Source: HGM04593 sp045646845 (GTDB lineage: Bacteria; Bacteroidota; Bacteroidia; Bacteroidales; Bacteroidaceae). Taken from it: DNA of 64,000 nucleotides. Shown here one piece after another: positions 9,255 to 17,608 of this stretch. The notes below the pieces were generated by a model. The model searched no databases. It had not been told where the DNA came from and saw nothing but the letters and a program-made list of their open reading frames with translations. Within the stretch, counting starts at the first letter, position 1, and each line of letters begins with the position of its first letter. Location of the stretch: positions 124,001 through 188,000 of the forward strand of contig JAZRLO010000007.1 in assembly GCA_045646845.1 (NCBI GenBank), given 5' to 3'. The translations under genes were made by a program, and so were the position numbers.

Positions 9255-9935
9255 TTAAAGTTTGTTGGCTACATCAGTCACCACCTGACCGTCGAACAGG
9301 CAAATGGTACGGGATGCAAACTGTGCATCGTGCTGCGAGTGAGTTACCATGATGATTGTTGTTCCCTCGCGGTTGAGTTCCTGTAGAAGATGCATAACCT
9401 CTTGACCGTTCTTTGAATCGAGGTTACCGGTAGGTTCATCGGCAAGAACCAGCTTGGGATTTGAGACCACGGCACGCGCAATAGCCACACGTTGCTGCTG
9501 ACCACCGGAAAGCTGCTGCGGAAAGTGTGTAGCACGGTGAGAGATATTCATTCGGTCGAGAATTTCATTCACACGTTTCTTGCGCTCCGAAGCCTTCACA
9601 CCCATATATACAAGCGGTAATTCCACATTCTCGAAAACTGTCATCTCGTCAATTAGATTGAATGACTGGAACACAAATCCCAGGTTACCCTTACGGAACT
9701 GCGTGCGTTCCCTCTCCTTGAGGCCACCCACCTCTTTACCCAACAGACAATAGCTTCCGCCAGTAGGATTGTCGAGCAGACCAAGGATATTCAGCAAGGT
9801 TGACTTTCCGCAACCCGATGGCCCCATTACAGCAACAAACTCGCCCTCCTTCACTTCGAATGACACACCGTTGAGAGCTATGGTCTCAATCTCTTCTGTA
9901 AAGAAACTCTTCTTCAAATTTTCTACTTTAAGCAT
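9255..9935 (-). CDS. MacB/LolD-type ABC transporter ATPase
   Basis: This 226-residue protein is a complete ABC ATPase. It has Walker A GPSGCGKST, the Q loop FVFQSFNLI, signature LSGGQQQRVAIARA, Walker B LVLADEPTGNLD and the switch His in MVTHSQHD. The short length, the EPTGNLD sequence and the lack of a membrane part place it with LolD/MacB/FtsE-type subunits, which drive FtsX-like permeases by mechanotransmission instead of passing substrate through the membrane. It is the only ATPase in an operon with three permeases, so it must serve all of them if all are functional. Confidence 0.95.
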   Translation of the reverse strand: MLKVENLKKSFFTEEIETIALNGVSFEVKEGEFVAVMGPSGCGKSTLLNILGLLDNPTGGSYCLLGKEVGGLKERERTQFRKGNLGFVFQSFNLIDEMTVFENVELPLVYMGVKASERKKRVNEILDRMNISHRATHFPQQLSGGQQQRVAIARAVVSNPKLVLADEPTGNLDSKNGQEVMHLLQELNREGTTIIMVTHSQHDAQFASRTICLFDGQVVTDVANKL

Positions 9936-9977
9936 AATTGTATTGTTTTTATTGATTAATGTTTTTGTTTATATTTT

Positions 9978-10020
9978 ACTCTCCCCTCCGGTCTGCGACC
10001 ACCTCAAAGAGGGGAGGAGT
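9978..10020 (-). terminator. GC-rich hairpin between permease and ATPase genes
   Basis: CTCCCCTC at 9981-9988 pairs with GAGGGGAG at 10009-10016, and flanking ACT/AGT extends the stem past a one-base bulge. The 145-base gap it sits in is inside the operon. No strong T-run follows on the minus strand (only TAAAATATAAAC), so it may weaken or process the transcript and not end it. Confidence 0.4.
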
Positions 10021-10080
10021 TCTCCCACCTTGCTGCAAGAGTGCCCTGTAAGAGCGAGGAGAATTTATTATTTTACGCTT

Positions 10081-12525
10081 TTACTTGTTTATTGCATCCA
10101 CAGGATTGTCATTTGCTGCCTTGTAGGCGCGTATGGTTACTGTTACGACAGTTATGGCAACCACAATAGCTATTGCAAGCAGATATACCCAAATAGCCAT
10201 CGTAGCACGGTAGGCAAACTGCTGCATCCAACGCTCAATCAAAAGATAACTGACAGGTATTGCAACAAGCGAGCATATTGCAACGATACGCAGATACATC
10301 ATGTTGAACATCTTTAGAATTGAAGCCACCGATGAACCGTGTACACGGCGTATGCCTATTTCCTTGCGACGGTATTGTGTCTCAAATAGCACAAGGCCAA
10401 ACACACCAATCACAGATATCAGAATCGAAAGCATTGTAAACAACGTTATTAGGGACGACAACCTCTCCTCTTTTTGATAAAGCTGTTCAAGTTCTGAATC
10501 AAAGAGGGTTACATCGTAGCTATCAGCCGGTGCACTTGGCGCATACTCGGCAACAGTCTGCATTATATACTCCTTTACAGCAGAAAGGTCGGCTCCGGCA
10601 GCTGTGCGCACATACATTTGATTGCATAATCTCCAAGGATATTTGCCGAATATGTAGAATGCAAAAGGCTCGATATTGTATTGCATTGGCCTATAGTTGA
10701 AATCACTGCATATACCCACAATCTCAGCATCGGACCTATGTCCCGCAATCTTATCACCAGCCTTGATACCAAGCTTTATCGCTGCGTCCTCATTGAAAAT
10801 GAAAACACCATCGGCACATGCCTCATCACTGCTGCGGAAATCCCTGCCGTCAGTAATGTTAATCTTCATAAGCTGTAGGAAATCCCACGAAACGGGATAG
10901 ACATCGAAGTATATACCCCTACCATCGACATTACGGCCCCACATCATTCTTGTATTACTAACAAGTGAACCGTCGGCAAAAGCAACGTCAACTATTAAAG
11001 GATTCTTCAAAAGGCTTTCGGCAAAAGCATCGCGTCGCACATATGAATATCCGTTCTCCTGGTCAAATGACTCAAACACCGTTTCAGCCGGCAAATTGCT
11101 GACCACAAGAAGGTTCTCCTTTTCAAAGCCCATATTGTAACCAAGCATATACTCACGCTGCCGGTGTATGAATAAAGAGCATATAATCAGCGTAATTGAA
11201 ATGAAATACTGCACAGCAACAAGCGTGTAACGCAAACGACGACCGGGAACCGATGCGTGAAACCCTGAGATAACCATTGCCGGTGAAAAGCGAGTAATGT
11301 AGAACGCCGGGTAAATGCTTGCCAATATGCCTGTAACAACGGCAACAGTTACCACGACAAGTGCAATGCCCCAATTTTCACTGAATGAAACTGATGCAGA
11401 GAGTTGATTTACCATTTGTGTCTCTTCAAACAGACCAACCAACATTGCAGCACCGGAAAGAGCCACAGCCACAAGCCCTACAGATTCAAAAATGAAGTTC
11501 ATGCGCAAGCCCCACGTTGATGCTCCAAAAACCTTGCATGTATTGATAGCTCTTATGCGTACAGGAATCAGTGCAAAGAAGAAATTCACAAAATTTATCA
11601 TCGCAATGATAATTATGAGCAGTGCAATTGCTATGAAAGTATATGTAGTCAACTTGTTGCCCACTTCGTGGTAAGGAGAACTAACATCATCCGAGAAATA
11701 TAATTCTGTCAACGGATTAAGACGCGGAGTAGCCATCTTGATGACTTGTGCAACGGTTTCTTCATCGGCGTACAGTTCACTTTCAATATTAAACATACGT
11801 GGCAGACACTCCTTCATTTTCTCGCAGACGGCATCGGGCGATACACCATCGGCCAACTGTATGTAATAAGGGCTGTTCCAGTTGTTGGGGTTTTCATTCT
11901 GCTGCTCCACAGACATACCTCCCCATCCATCTGTTCCGTCAAAAATACTTGGTGAAGGTGTCTCCTTGCATATTGCAACAACTGTAGCTTTAGCGTTCCC
12001 ATCATTTGCATCACGGCCGTAGCACAACACATCACCAACAGAAATATTGAACCTTTTCGCAACAGATTCTTTCAACACCAAAGTATATTGGTTTATGACA
12101 TCGTCGAGAGAACCCTCTATGGCCTCTATACCTAAAATTTCCAATCCATCCAGCTCTGCCTCACACAAGTTCAGCGAAATATTGTCTATGCTGTTTGTTC
12201 TCTTTCTTGAATATTCCGAGTTTATGCCGAAATACCCAGAGGGTGTTATTGTTGCGCTTTTCTCAATCTCAGGAATATCCTTGCAAAGGTCATCGGGTAA
12301 CTGACGCGCCCAAGTTGTATCCCAATACCCATCCTCACTCCAATCGGGATGCTCAAGACGGTAAATATTACCGGCATTGGGTATGCCCTTGTTGTATGAT
12401 AGGTCGAAATTCACCTGCACCATTATGATATACACAGCCGCAAACGCTACAGCCATACCGGCAATGTTGAGCACCGAAGAGACGGTATAGCGCTTCAATA
12501 GCATTATGAAGTTCTTGAAATACAT
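10081..12525 (-). CDS. MacB/FtsX-type ABC transporter permease (first of three)
   Basis: The largest of the three permeases, 814 residues. It opens with MYFKNFIMLLKRYTVSSVLNIAGMAVAFAAVYIIMVQV, has a periplasmic domain up to about residue 285, then helices (IAIALLIIIIAMINFVNFFFALIPV), a second membrane-periplasm-membrane half from about 430, and ends in ANDNPVDAINK. Coupling motifs are VRIRAINTCKVFGAS and RRKEIGIRRVHGSS. Sequence similarity to the 4324-6696 product extends over the whole length, so the two arose by duplication. It directly follows the membrane-fusion protein gene (22-base gap), as in MacA-MacB operons. The substrate cannot be deduced. Confidence 0.92.
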   Translation of the reverse strand: MYFKNFIMLLKRYTVSSVLNIAGMAVAFAAVYIIMVQVNFDLSYNKGIPNAGNIYRLEHPDWSEDGYWDTTWARQLPDDLCKDIPEIEKSATITPSGYFGINSEYSRKRTNSIDNISLNLCEAELDGLEILGIEAIEGSLDDVINQYTLVLKESVAKRFNISVGDVLCYGRDANDGNAKATVVAICKETPSPSIFDGTDGWGGMSVEQQNENPNNWNSPYYIQLADGVSPDAVCEKMKECLPRMFNIESELYADEETVAQVIKMATPRLNPLTELYFSDDVSSPYHEVGNKLTTYTFIAIALLIIIIAMINFVNFFFALIPVRIRAINTCKVFGASTWGLRMNFIFESVGLVAVALSGAAMLVGLFEETQMVNQLSASVSFSENWGIALVVVTVAVVTGILASIYPAFYITRFSPAMVISGFHASVPGRRLRYTLVAVQYFISITLIICSLFIHRQREYMLGYNMGFEKENLLVVSNLPAETVFESFDQENGYSYVRRDAFAESLLKNPLIVDVAFADGSLVSNTRMMWGRNVDGRGIYFDVYPVSWDFLQLMKINITDGRDFRSSDEACADGVFIFNEDAAIKLGIKAGDKIAGHRSDAEIVGICSDFNYRPMQYNIEPFAFYIFGKYPWRLCNQMYVRTAAGADLSAVKEYIMQTVAEYAPSAPADSYDVTLFDSELEQLYQKEERLSSLITLFTMLSILISVIGVFGLVLFETQYRRKEIGIRRVHGSSVASILKMFNMMYLRIVAICSLVAIPVSYLLIERWMQQFAYRATMAIWVYLLAIAIVVAITVVTVTIRAYKAANDNPVDAINK

Positions 12526-12547
12526 AGTTGCTGTTTTTGTTGTAAAA

Positions 12548-13813
12548 TTACTGTTTTTCCAATATCAATACCTCATTGTCACCGAAATTGTCGTATGACG
12601 ATGTGATTACCCTTTCACCCTTTGACAATCCCTCAAGCACCTCGTAGAATCTGGGATTCTGGCGGCCGATACGTATCTCCCTGCGATAGGCCTTCTCGCC
12701 ACTTGCATCAACCACATATATCCAACGTCCACCTGTCTTCTGGAAGAATGCACCACGTGGTATATAAACAGCCTCAACAGGCTGCCCCAACTGTAAATTA
12801 ATGTTGTAGGTCTGTCCCGAGCGGATATTGTCGGGCAACTCTCCGTCAAAAGTCATATCGACCTTGAACTTTCCATCACGTACCTCGGGATACACTTTAC
12901 GCAGAAGCATCTTGTAATTATTGTCCTGTCGCATGAACGAGCCGGAAAGCCCTGTAACCACACGGTCAATATAATGTTCATCCACCATAGCTGTAACCTT
13001 GTAGGCCGACAAGTCATTTATCTGACCAATGGCACTTCCCTGAGAGAGTGTCTGGCCAAGAACTACATTGAGCATACCCACCTCTCCATCAATAGGAGCC
13101 TTTACATTGAGGTTTCCTACCCTTTCACGAATAAGTTGCATGTTGAGCTGCATTGAACGCAGATTCTCGTCGAGCTGCGCAACCTGTACCGTGCGGTAAA
13201 GCGAGTCCTGCTTCTGGCGTTCACGCACAAGATCACGTCTGTTTACAGCCAATTCATAATCTTCCTTTGACTGCAGGTAATTTTCATGTGCCAACAGTTC
13301 TTGAGAATACAGTTTTTCGTTCTGCATATATGCACGATGCTTGCGGGCAACCTCCAGGTCGAGTTGTAACATCTCCTGACGCAGCGAAAGACGCTCCTGC
13401 TCCATTGAGATGAGCGTATTACGCAGAATATTCTGTTTCTCGGCCAGGTCGGCCTCAGACTGCAGAATCTGCATCGATAGTTGCTTGTTTGTCATCTCAA
13501 GAATTACATCACCGGCTTTCACCACCGTACCCTCCTCGGCAACGATACGCTCTACCACACCCGATTCTAAAGGAGATATCTGCATTGTCGTTATCGGCTG
13601 GACCATACCGCTTAAACTTACATAGTCGTTAAATTCACCCTCTTCTACATTTGAAACCACAACTGTAGCCGTGTTTACACGCAACGTTGTTTCATTCTTC
13701 CTCAGCAGCATCCAGGCTGCAAACAAAACAACAGCCAAAGCAAGGAAATAAGGAATATTCTTCTTTCTTGCGACAGCACGCCACCCTTTCTTCTTTTCTA
13801 ATTTTATATCCAT
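12548..13813 (-). CDS. Periplasmic adaptor (HlyD/MacA family membrane-fusion protein)
   Basis: The 421-residue protein has one N-terminal membrane anchor (IPYFLALAVVLFAAWMLL, about residues 20-37), a split lipoyl/barrel-sandwich domain (MQISPLESGVVERIVAEEGTVVKAGDVIL and NVKAPIDGEVGMLNVVLGQTL), a long coiled coil between the halves (about 110-225, rich in Gln, Glu, Leu and Arg), and beta-barrel and membrane-proximal domains to the C-terminus. Such adaptors bridge an inner-membrane MacB-type pump and an outer-membrane TolC channel. The genes before and after it encode exactly those partners, which makes the assignment firm. Its long hairpin suggests contact with the TolC-like product of the preceding gene. 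Confidence 0.93.
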   Translation of the reverse strand: MDIKLEKKKGWRAVARKKNIPYFLALAVVLFAAWMLLRKNETTLRVNTATVVVSNVEEGEFNDYVSLSGMVQPITTMQISPLESGVVERIVAEEGTVVKAGDVILEMTNKQLSMQILQSEADLAEKQNILRNTLISMEQERLSLRQEMLQLDLEVARKHRAYMQNEKLYSQELLAHENYLQSKEDYELAVNRRDLVRERQKQDSLYRTVQVAQLDENLRSMQLNMQLIRERVGNLNVKAPIDGEVGMLNVVLGQTLSQGSAIGQINDLSAYKVTAMVDEHYIDRVVTGLSGSFMRQDNNYKMLLRKVYPEVRDGKFKVDMTFDGELPDNIRSGQTYNINLQLGQPVEAVYIPRGAFFQKTGGRWIYVVDASGEKAYRREIRIGRQNPRFYEVLEGLSKGERVITSSYDNFGDNEVLILEKQ

Positions 13814-13904
13814 AATTTTCTGAATTGATTTTACACTTGTTTAAAATTGAAAGGCAATACAACATTGTTTGTCATCTCCTTTCCCCGGCACAAAACAGTA
13901 CACA

Positions 13905-15230
13905 TCACTCTACCGCAACAAACGGAGCTCCGCAATAATAGTCAACCATACGCTTTTCTATAATATACTGCAACCTGGAACTCAGGCATTCCGACTTCGC
14001 CTGAAGAAGTGTTGTAGAAGCATTCTGCAACTCTATCGCAGTAACAAGGCCTTCTCCGAACTTTGCAACGATGCCGTCGTATGCCAAACGTGAAGCCTCA
14101 ACCTTCCTCACTGCAAGATTGTATTGCTTGCTGTAACCGACCATACGGCGGCAAGCCTGCACAACGTCGCTCTCTACAGCATTTCGCGTAGCAGCCATCT
14201 CCAGTTCGGCGTTGCGCAAAGCATTACGCGAAGTACGTACAGATGCCTTGCGGCTGAGATTTGAGAAAATAGGGATGGAAATTGAGACACCTACATACTC
14301 GCCCATATTATTCTTGAACTGTGAAGAAAAAGACGGGTATGAAACCTTGCTGTCGAAGCCTGTAAAATAGTTGGTACTTATACCGGCCGAAAGGCTTATT
14401 GTAGGAAACCATGCCCCTTTAGCGCGTTTGTAATGCAATTCATACTCCTTTACTGCAAGTTCCGAAGAAACGACCTGCACATTATTGGCAAGCGCGAATT
14501 TCACAACCTCATCTTCGTTTGCCATACCGCCCGGCATTGCTATACCTTCAAGCTCAATTACATCGAGCCGGACATCCTGAGGATAGTTCATCACCTCACG
14601 CAGTTTTATCCATGCCATCGCCAGATTGTTCTGCTGTTCTGTAAGAAGATAATCATAATTCGCCTCTTGTGCGGCAACTTCGGCAACCTCGGCTCTACTC
14701 TTGCGGCCACATTCAAAAAGTGTCTCGGCCTGGCGCAACTGCATACGGGAAGCCTCGAGATGTTCGGCGGCAATCTCAACGGTACCTTTATAATAAAGGA
14801 CATCGATATATGCCTTCATAACTTCCATTGCAACCTTGTCGCGCGCTATCTGCAAATCGCTGTATCCACGCTCACGCGCAACCTTTGCAGCACGTATTGT
14901 GTTCACATAACGCAGACCGGCAAAGACAGGCATGGATGCCGAAAGAGTGTAGGAATTGCTGAAGGTGGAAACTGTAGTGTAATTGTTCGTCTCAGGATCT
15001 ATCGAACGTCCGAAGTTGGTAGATGCAGAAACACCAGCCGAAACTGACGGAAAAAGCGATGCGATAGACTCGCGGTAATTCATTTTTGCATTGTCGAGAT
15101 TCAGTTCCTGTCTGCCAACCGAAAGCGAATGCTCAACTGCGTATGCCATACACTCCTCCATTGTCATTGTCTGTGCCAGGGAAGATAGTACCATAACCCC
15201 TGCCGTAAAAATCATTAAAATCCTTTTCAT
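13905..15230 (-). CDS. TolC-family outer-membrane efflux protein
   Basis: First gene of the export operon; 441 residues. It has a Sec signal peptide (MKRILMIFTAGVMVLSSLAQ, cleavage likely before Gln or Thr) and the two-fold repeated OEP architecture: helices about 25-200 and 225-420, each with a beta-strand pair such as VSAGVSASTNFGRSIDPETNNYTT and WFPTISLSAGISTNYF. The product should trimerise into the outer-membrane duct joined to the adaptor encoded 91 bases downstream. The ATG at 15230 lies about 16 bases after the predicted start site of the sigma-54 promoter. Confidence 0.93.
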   Translation of the reverse strand: MKRILMIFTAGVMVLSSLAQTMTMEECMAYAVEHSLSVGRQELNLDNAKMNYRESIASLFPSVSAGVSASTNFGRSIDPETNNYTTVSTFSNSYTLSASMPVFAGLRYVNTIRAAKVARERGYSDLQIARDKVAMEVMKAYIDVLYYKGTVEIAAEHLEASRMQLRQAETLFECGRKSRAEVAEVAAQEANYDYLLTEQQNNLAMAWIKLREVMNYPQDVRLDVIELEGIAMPGGMANEDEVVKFALANNVQVVSSELAVKEYELHYKRAKGAWFPTISLSAGISTNYFTGFDSKVSYPSFSSQFKNNMGEYVGVSISIPIFSNLSRKASVRTSRNALRNAELEMAATRNAVESDVVQACRRMVGYSKQYNLAVRKVEASRLAYDGIVAKFGEGLVTAIELQNASTTLLQAKSECLSSRLQYIIEKRMVDYYCGAPFVAVE

Positions 15231-15257
15231 ACAAAATACATTTCTGCCAGAGTACGT

Positions 15258-15271
15258 GCCAAAAGCGTGCC
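15258..15271 (-). promoter_or_regulatory. Sigma-54 (RpoN) promoter of the export operon
   Basis: Read on the minus strand the site is TTGGCACGCTTTTGGCA. The invariant GG (-24, at 15271/15270) and GC (-12, at 15259/15258) are 10 bases apart as required, and TGGCAC-N5-TGGCA differs from the consensus TGGCAC-N5-TTGCA at one base. The predicted start is near 15246, giving a leader of about 16 bases before the tolC-like ATG. The NtrC-type activator encoded at the end of the same operon is the obvious partner. Confidence 0.85.
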
Positions 15272-15327
15272 AAAGTGTCTATATTATTAAATACCAACAC
15301 TTTAACAAATTTTCAAAAATTCCAAAA

Positions 15328-15350
15328 TGTCAATATATTAGACACATGTG
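15328..15350. promoter_or_regulatory. Candidate activator-binding palindromes upstream of the sigma-54 promoter
   Basis: TGTC at 15328-15331 and GACA at 15341-15344 enclose an AT-rich 9-base core, and an overlapping perfect palindrome CACATGTG lies at 15343-15350. They sit about 80 to 105 bases before the predicted start, the usual distance for enhancer sites of NtrC-type regulators. Only position and symmetry support this. Confidence 0.4.
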
Positions 15351-15541
15351 GGTATGATTTATTGACAGGAACCCCAAAAACGGAAAACAGAATATGAAAA
15401 CATATTTTCACTCACCAGCTTAAGGTTAAAGCCGAAAACAAAGTACCGGTTTTCCTATATCATTTCTTTATTGTATATTCGCGGAATATAAGGGGTTGTT
15501 CAAATCAAAACAGCCCCAGGAAGCCTATAATATTTTTTGGA

Positions 15542-16774
15542 ATGGTACTAAACTATATTTGGATAGCGTTTTTTCTCATTGCTTTCGTAACCGCGCTTGC
15601 AAAGTTCATATTCTGGGGAGACACAACCGTATTCCCGGCCATTATGGACTCAACGTTCACACAGGCAAAGACAGCATTTGAACTGTCGCTGGGACTCACC
15701 GGTGTGCTCGCATTGTGGATGGGAATAATGAAGATTGGTGAGAAAGGAGGCCTTGTCAAGGGATTGGCAAAACTGCTCAGCCCGGTGCTTTGCAGAATAT
15801 TCCCCGACATTCCCAAAGGACACCCGGCCATGGGAACCATGTTCATGAACTTTTCGGCCAACATGCTCGGGCTCGACAATGCAGCTACACCTATGGGACT
15901 TAAAGCCATGCAGGAACTGCAGGAAATAAACCCCGACAAAGAGACTGCGAGCAACCCCATGATAATGTTCCTGGTACTGAACACATCGGGACTTACGCTC
16001 ATCCCCATTTCGGTACTGCTCTACCGCGCACAGATGGGAGCAGCAAACCCCACCGACGTATTCATTCCAATTCTAATTGCAACGACCGTAGCCACATTGG
16101 TGGGCCTTATCGTCACAAGCATATACCAGAGGATTAACCTGCTCAACCGGACAATGATACTGTTCCTGCTCGGAGTCTGCCTGCTTGTTGCCGGCGGCAC
16201 ATGGGGGATAATGCAGCTCTCCCAGGTGCAGATAGAGATATTCTCGACATCGCTTGCAAACATCATACTCTTCTCGGTCATAATACTGTTCATAGTAGCA
16301 GGAATGAAGGCGAAGATAAATGTATATGAGGCATTCATAGAGGGTGCAAAGGAGGGATTCGGCACAGCCGTGCGCATTATCCCCTACCTCATTGCCATAC
16401 TGGTTGCCATAGGCGTGTTCCGCGCTTCGGGTGCAATGGATGTACTTATGGGAGGTATTGCATGGTGCGCCGAATCGGTAGGTATAGGTTCCGATTTCAT
16501 CGGAGCACTGCCGACAGCCATAATGAAGCCTCTCAGCGGCAGCGGAGCGCGCGGAATGATGGTTGACGCGATGAACACCTACGGTGCCGATTCGTTCACC
16601 GGACGCCTTGCCTGCCTGTTCCAGGGAGCAACGGACACCACATTCTACATACTGGCCGTATATTTCGGTAGTGTGGGAATACGCAAGACGCGCCACGCGG
16701 TCACATGCGGACTGCTTGCCGATGCTGCCGGAATAATTGCTGCCATAGCCGTGGGATATATATTCTTTGGATAA
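15542..16774 (+). CDS. SpmA-SpmB fusion (nucleoside-recognition/Gate-domain membrane protein)
   Basis: A 410-residue integral membrane protein made of two Gate (nucleoside-recognition) domains. The first half carries FSANMLGLDNAATPMGLKAMQ, typical of SpmA; the second (from about 205) carries the SpmB-like stretch IIPYLIAILVAIGVFRASGAMD and PLSGSGARGMM. In spore formers SpmA and SpmB are separate proteins affecting spore core dehydration. In non-sporulating Bacteroidetes a fused form is common and its role is not known, though transport is presumed from the Gate fold. The ybeY gene follows 12 bases later, so they are likely co-transcribed. The ATG at 15542 is preceded by an AT-rich leader. Confidence 0.9.
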   Translation: MVLNYIWIAFFLIAFVTALAKFIFWGDTTVFPAIMDSTFTQAKTAFELSLGLTGVLALWMGIMKIGEKGGLVKGLAKLLSPVLCRIFPDIPKGHPAMGTMFMNFSANMLGLDNAATPMGLKAMQELQEINPDKETASNPMIMFLVLNTSGLTLIPISVLLYRAQMGAANPTDVFIPILIATTVATLVGLIVTSIYQRINLLNRTMILFLLGVCLLVAGGTWGIMQLSQVQIEIFSTSLANIILFSVIILFIVAGMKAKINVYEAFIEGAKEGFGTAVRIIPYLIAILVAIGVFRASGAMDVLMGGIAWCAESVGIGSDFIGALPTAIMKPLSGSGARGMMVDAMNTYGADSFTGRLACLFQGATDTTFYILAVYFGSVGIRKTRHAVTCGLLADAAGIIAAIAVGYIFFG

Positions 16775-16786
16775 ATCTATAATATC

Positions 16787-17203
16787 ATGATAAGCTACCA
16801 GACCGAGGGCGTAAAGATGCCCGCTATCAAAAGAAGAGAGACAACAGCGTGGATAAAGGCCGTTGCAGCCACATACGGCAAGAAGGTCGGCGACATTGCC
16901 TACATATTCTGCGACGACGAAAAGATTCTTGAGGTGAACCGCGAGTACCTGCAACACGACTATTACACAGATATTATAACATTCGACTACTGCGAGGATG
17001 ATGTTATCAGCGGCGACCTTTTCATCTCGCTCGACACCGTACGCAGCAACAGCGAGATGGTTGGAGCCACATACGAGCAGGAGCTTCACCGCGTTATTAT
17101 CCACGGTGTGCTGCACCTGTGCGGAATAAATGATAAAGGCGAGGGAGAGCGCGAAATTATGGAAGCCTGTGAGAATAAAGCACTCGCTTTGATAGGAAGA
17201 TAA
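16787..17203 (+). CDS. ybeY: Endoribonuclease YbeY (16S rRNA maturation)
   Basis: This 138-residue protein matches YbeY, a zinc-dependent RNase in 16S rRNA 3' end processing and ribosome quality control. The family core is present: NREYLQHDYYTDIITFDY, the strand GDLFISLDTV, and the metal motif HGVLHLCGIND. In the usual HxxxHxxxxxH pattern the third His is replaced here by Asp, which I believe is widespread in this phylum. It is probably translated from the spmAB transcript. Its last 20 codons recur, diverged, just downstream at 17292-17357. Confidence 0.93.
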   Translation: MISYQTEGVKMPAIKRRETTAWIKAVAATYGKKVGDIAYIFCDDEKILEVNREYLQHDYYTDIITFDYCEDDVISGDLFISLDTVRSNSEMVGATYEQELHRVIIHGVLHLCGINDKGEGEREIMEACENKALALIGR

Positions 17204-17291
17204 ACAAGCCTTAGAGAGCACAGACAGCAGATAGTCACGCGAAGCAACGCAGAATGTGGTGCCGCGTGGGGTGCGGAAAGGTCGTGCTCTC

Positions 17292-17357
17292 AAGGGCGTG
17301 GGTGAACGCGAGATAATGGAAGCCTGTGAGAACAAGGCATTAAAGATGAGAGGATAA
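17292..17357 (+). pseudogene. Diverged duplicate of the ybeY 3' end
   Basis: Reading in frame gives KGVGEREIMEACENKALKMR, Gly, stop, matching KGEGEREIMEACENKALALI at the end of the intact ybeY 150 bases upstream. The nucleotide copies differ at many positions, mostly third bases (for example GAATAAAGCA against GAACAAGGCA), so it is not a recent tandem duplication. No start or catalytic part is left. It may be the tail of an earlier or foreign ybeY allele left after recombination. Confidence 0.85.
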
Positions 17358-17501
17358 AATAAAAGAACTTAACAGCAATTAAGTATGGGGAAATATTGAT
17401 GGGCTAGTTTTATACAAGGTGAATGGTATTAATTTCAGTTACTTTTCAGAAGGCGATACGAACAACAAAACGCCTTCAAGAAAGATAAAGGCAGTGTCCA
17501 T

Positions 17502-17537
17502 AAAAAAGTAATCCCTGCCAGAGCTAGCAGGAATTAC
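17502..17537 (-). terminator. Rho-independent terminator of the small exported protein cluster
   Basis: On the minus strand an 11-bp stem with one mismatch (17527-17537 with 17508-17518) and an 8-base loop is followed by TTTTTTA. It lies 72 bases beyond the stop of the 202-residue zinc-finger protein gene. Confidence 0.8.
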
Positions 17538-17608
17538 TCGTTCATAAAAGTATTTTATGCTCCTTTTTTACTTTATATGCAGATTTTCAAGGGGCTGTTG
17601 AACATTAA

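Larger units (their letters stand above)
15231..15541. other. Divergent 311-bp intergenic region between tolC-like gene and spmAB
   Basis: Besides the sigma-54 promoter and palindromes listed separately, it holds TATATTCG at 15474-15481, a possible weak -7 element for spmAB. It also holds a hairpin whose arms GGGGTTGTT (15492-15500) and AACAGCCCC (15509-15517) would form in the spmAB leader 25 bases before the ATG. No T-run follows, so the hairpin is not a terminator. No open frame of note was seen. Confidence 0.6.
17204..17608. other. 405-bp gene-free region with ybeY relic and terminator
   Basis: Downstream of ybeY come a short imperfect inverted repeat (GAGAGCAC at 17214-17221 and GTGCTCTC at 17284-17291), then the duplicated ybeY tail (listed separately), then about 140 bases with no recognised content, and a minus-strand terminator. 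The first part is G/C-rich like ybeY and the rest is AT-rich like the island to the right, so a boundary probably lies near 17360. Confidence 0.6.

Noticed and set aside
16073..17335. A 420-codon minus-strand frame opposite spmAB and ybeY
   Set aside because: It covers two well-recognised genes on the other strand and gives a low-quality, Cys/His/Tyr-rich translation.
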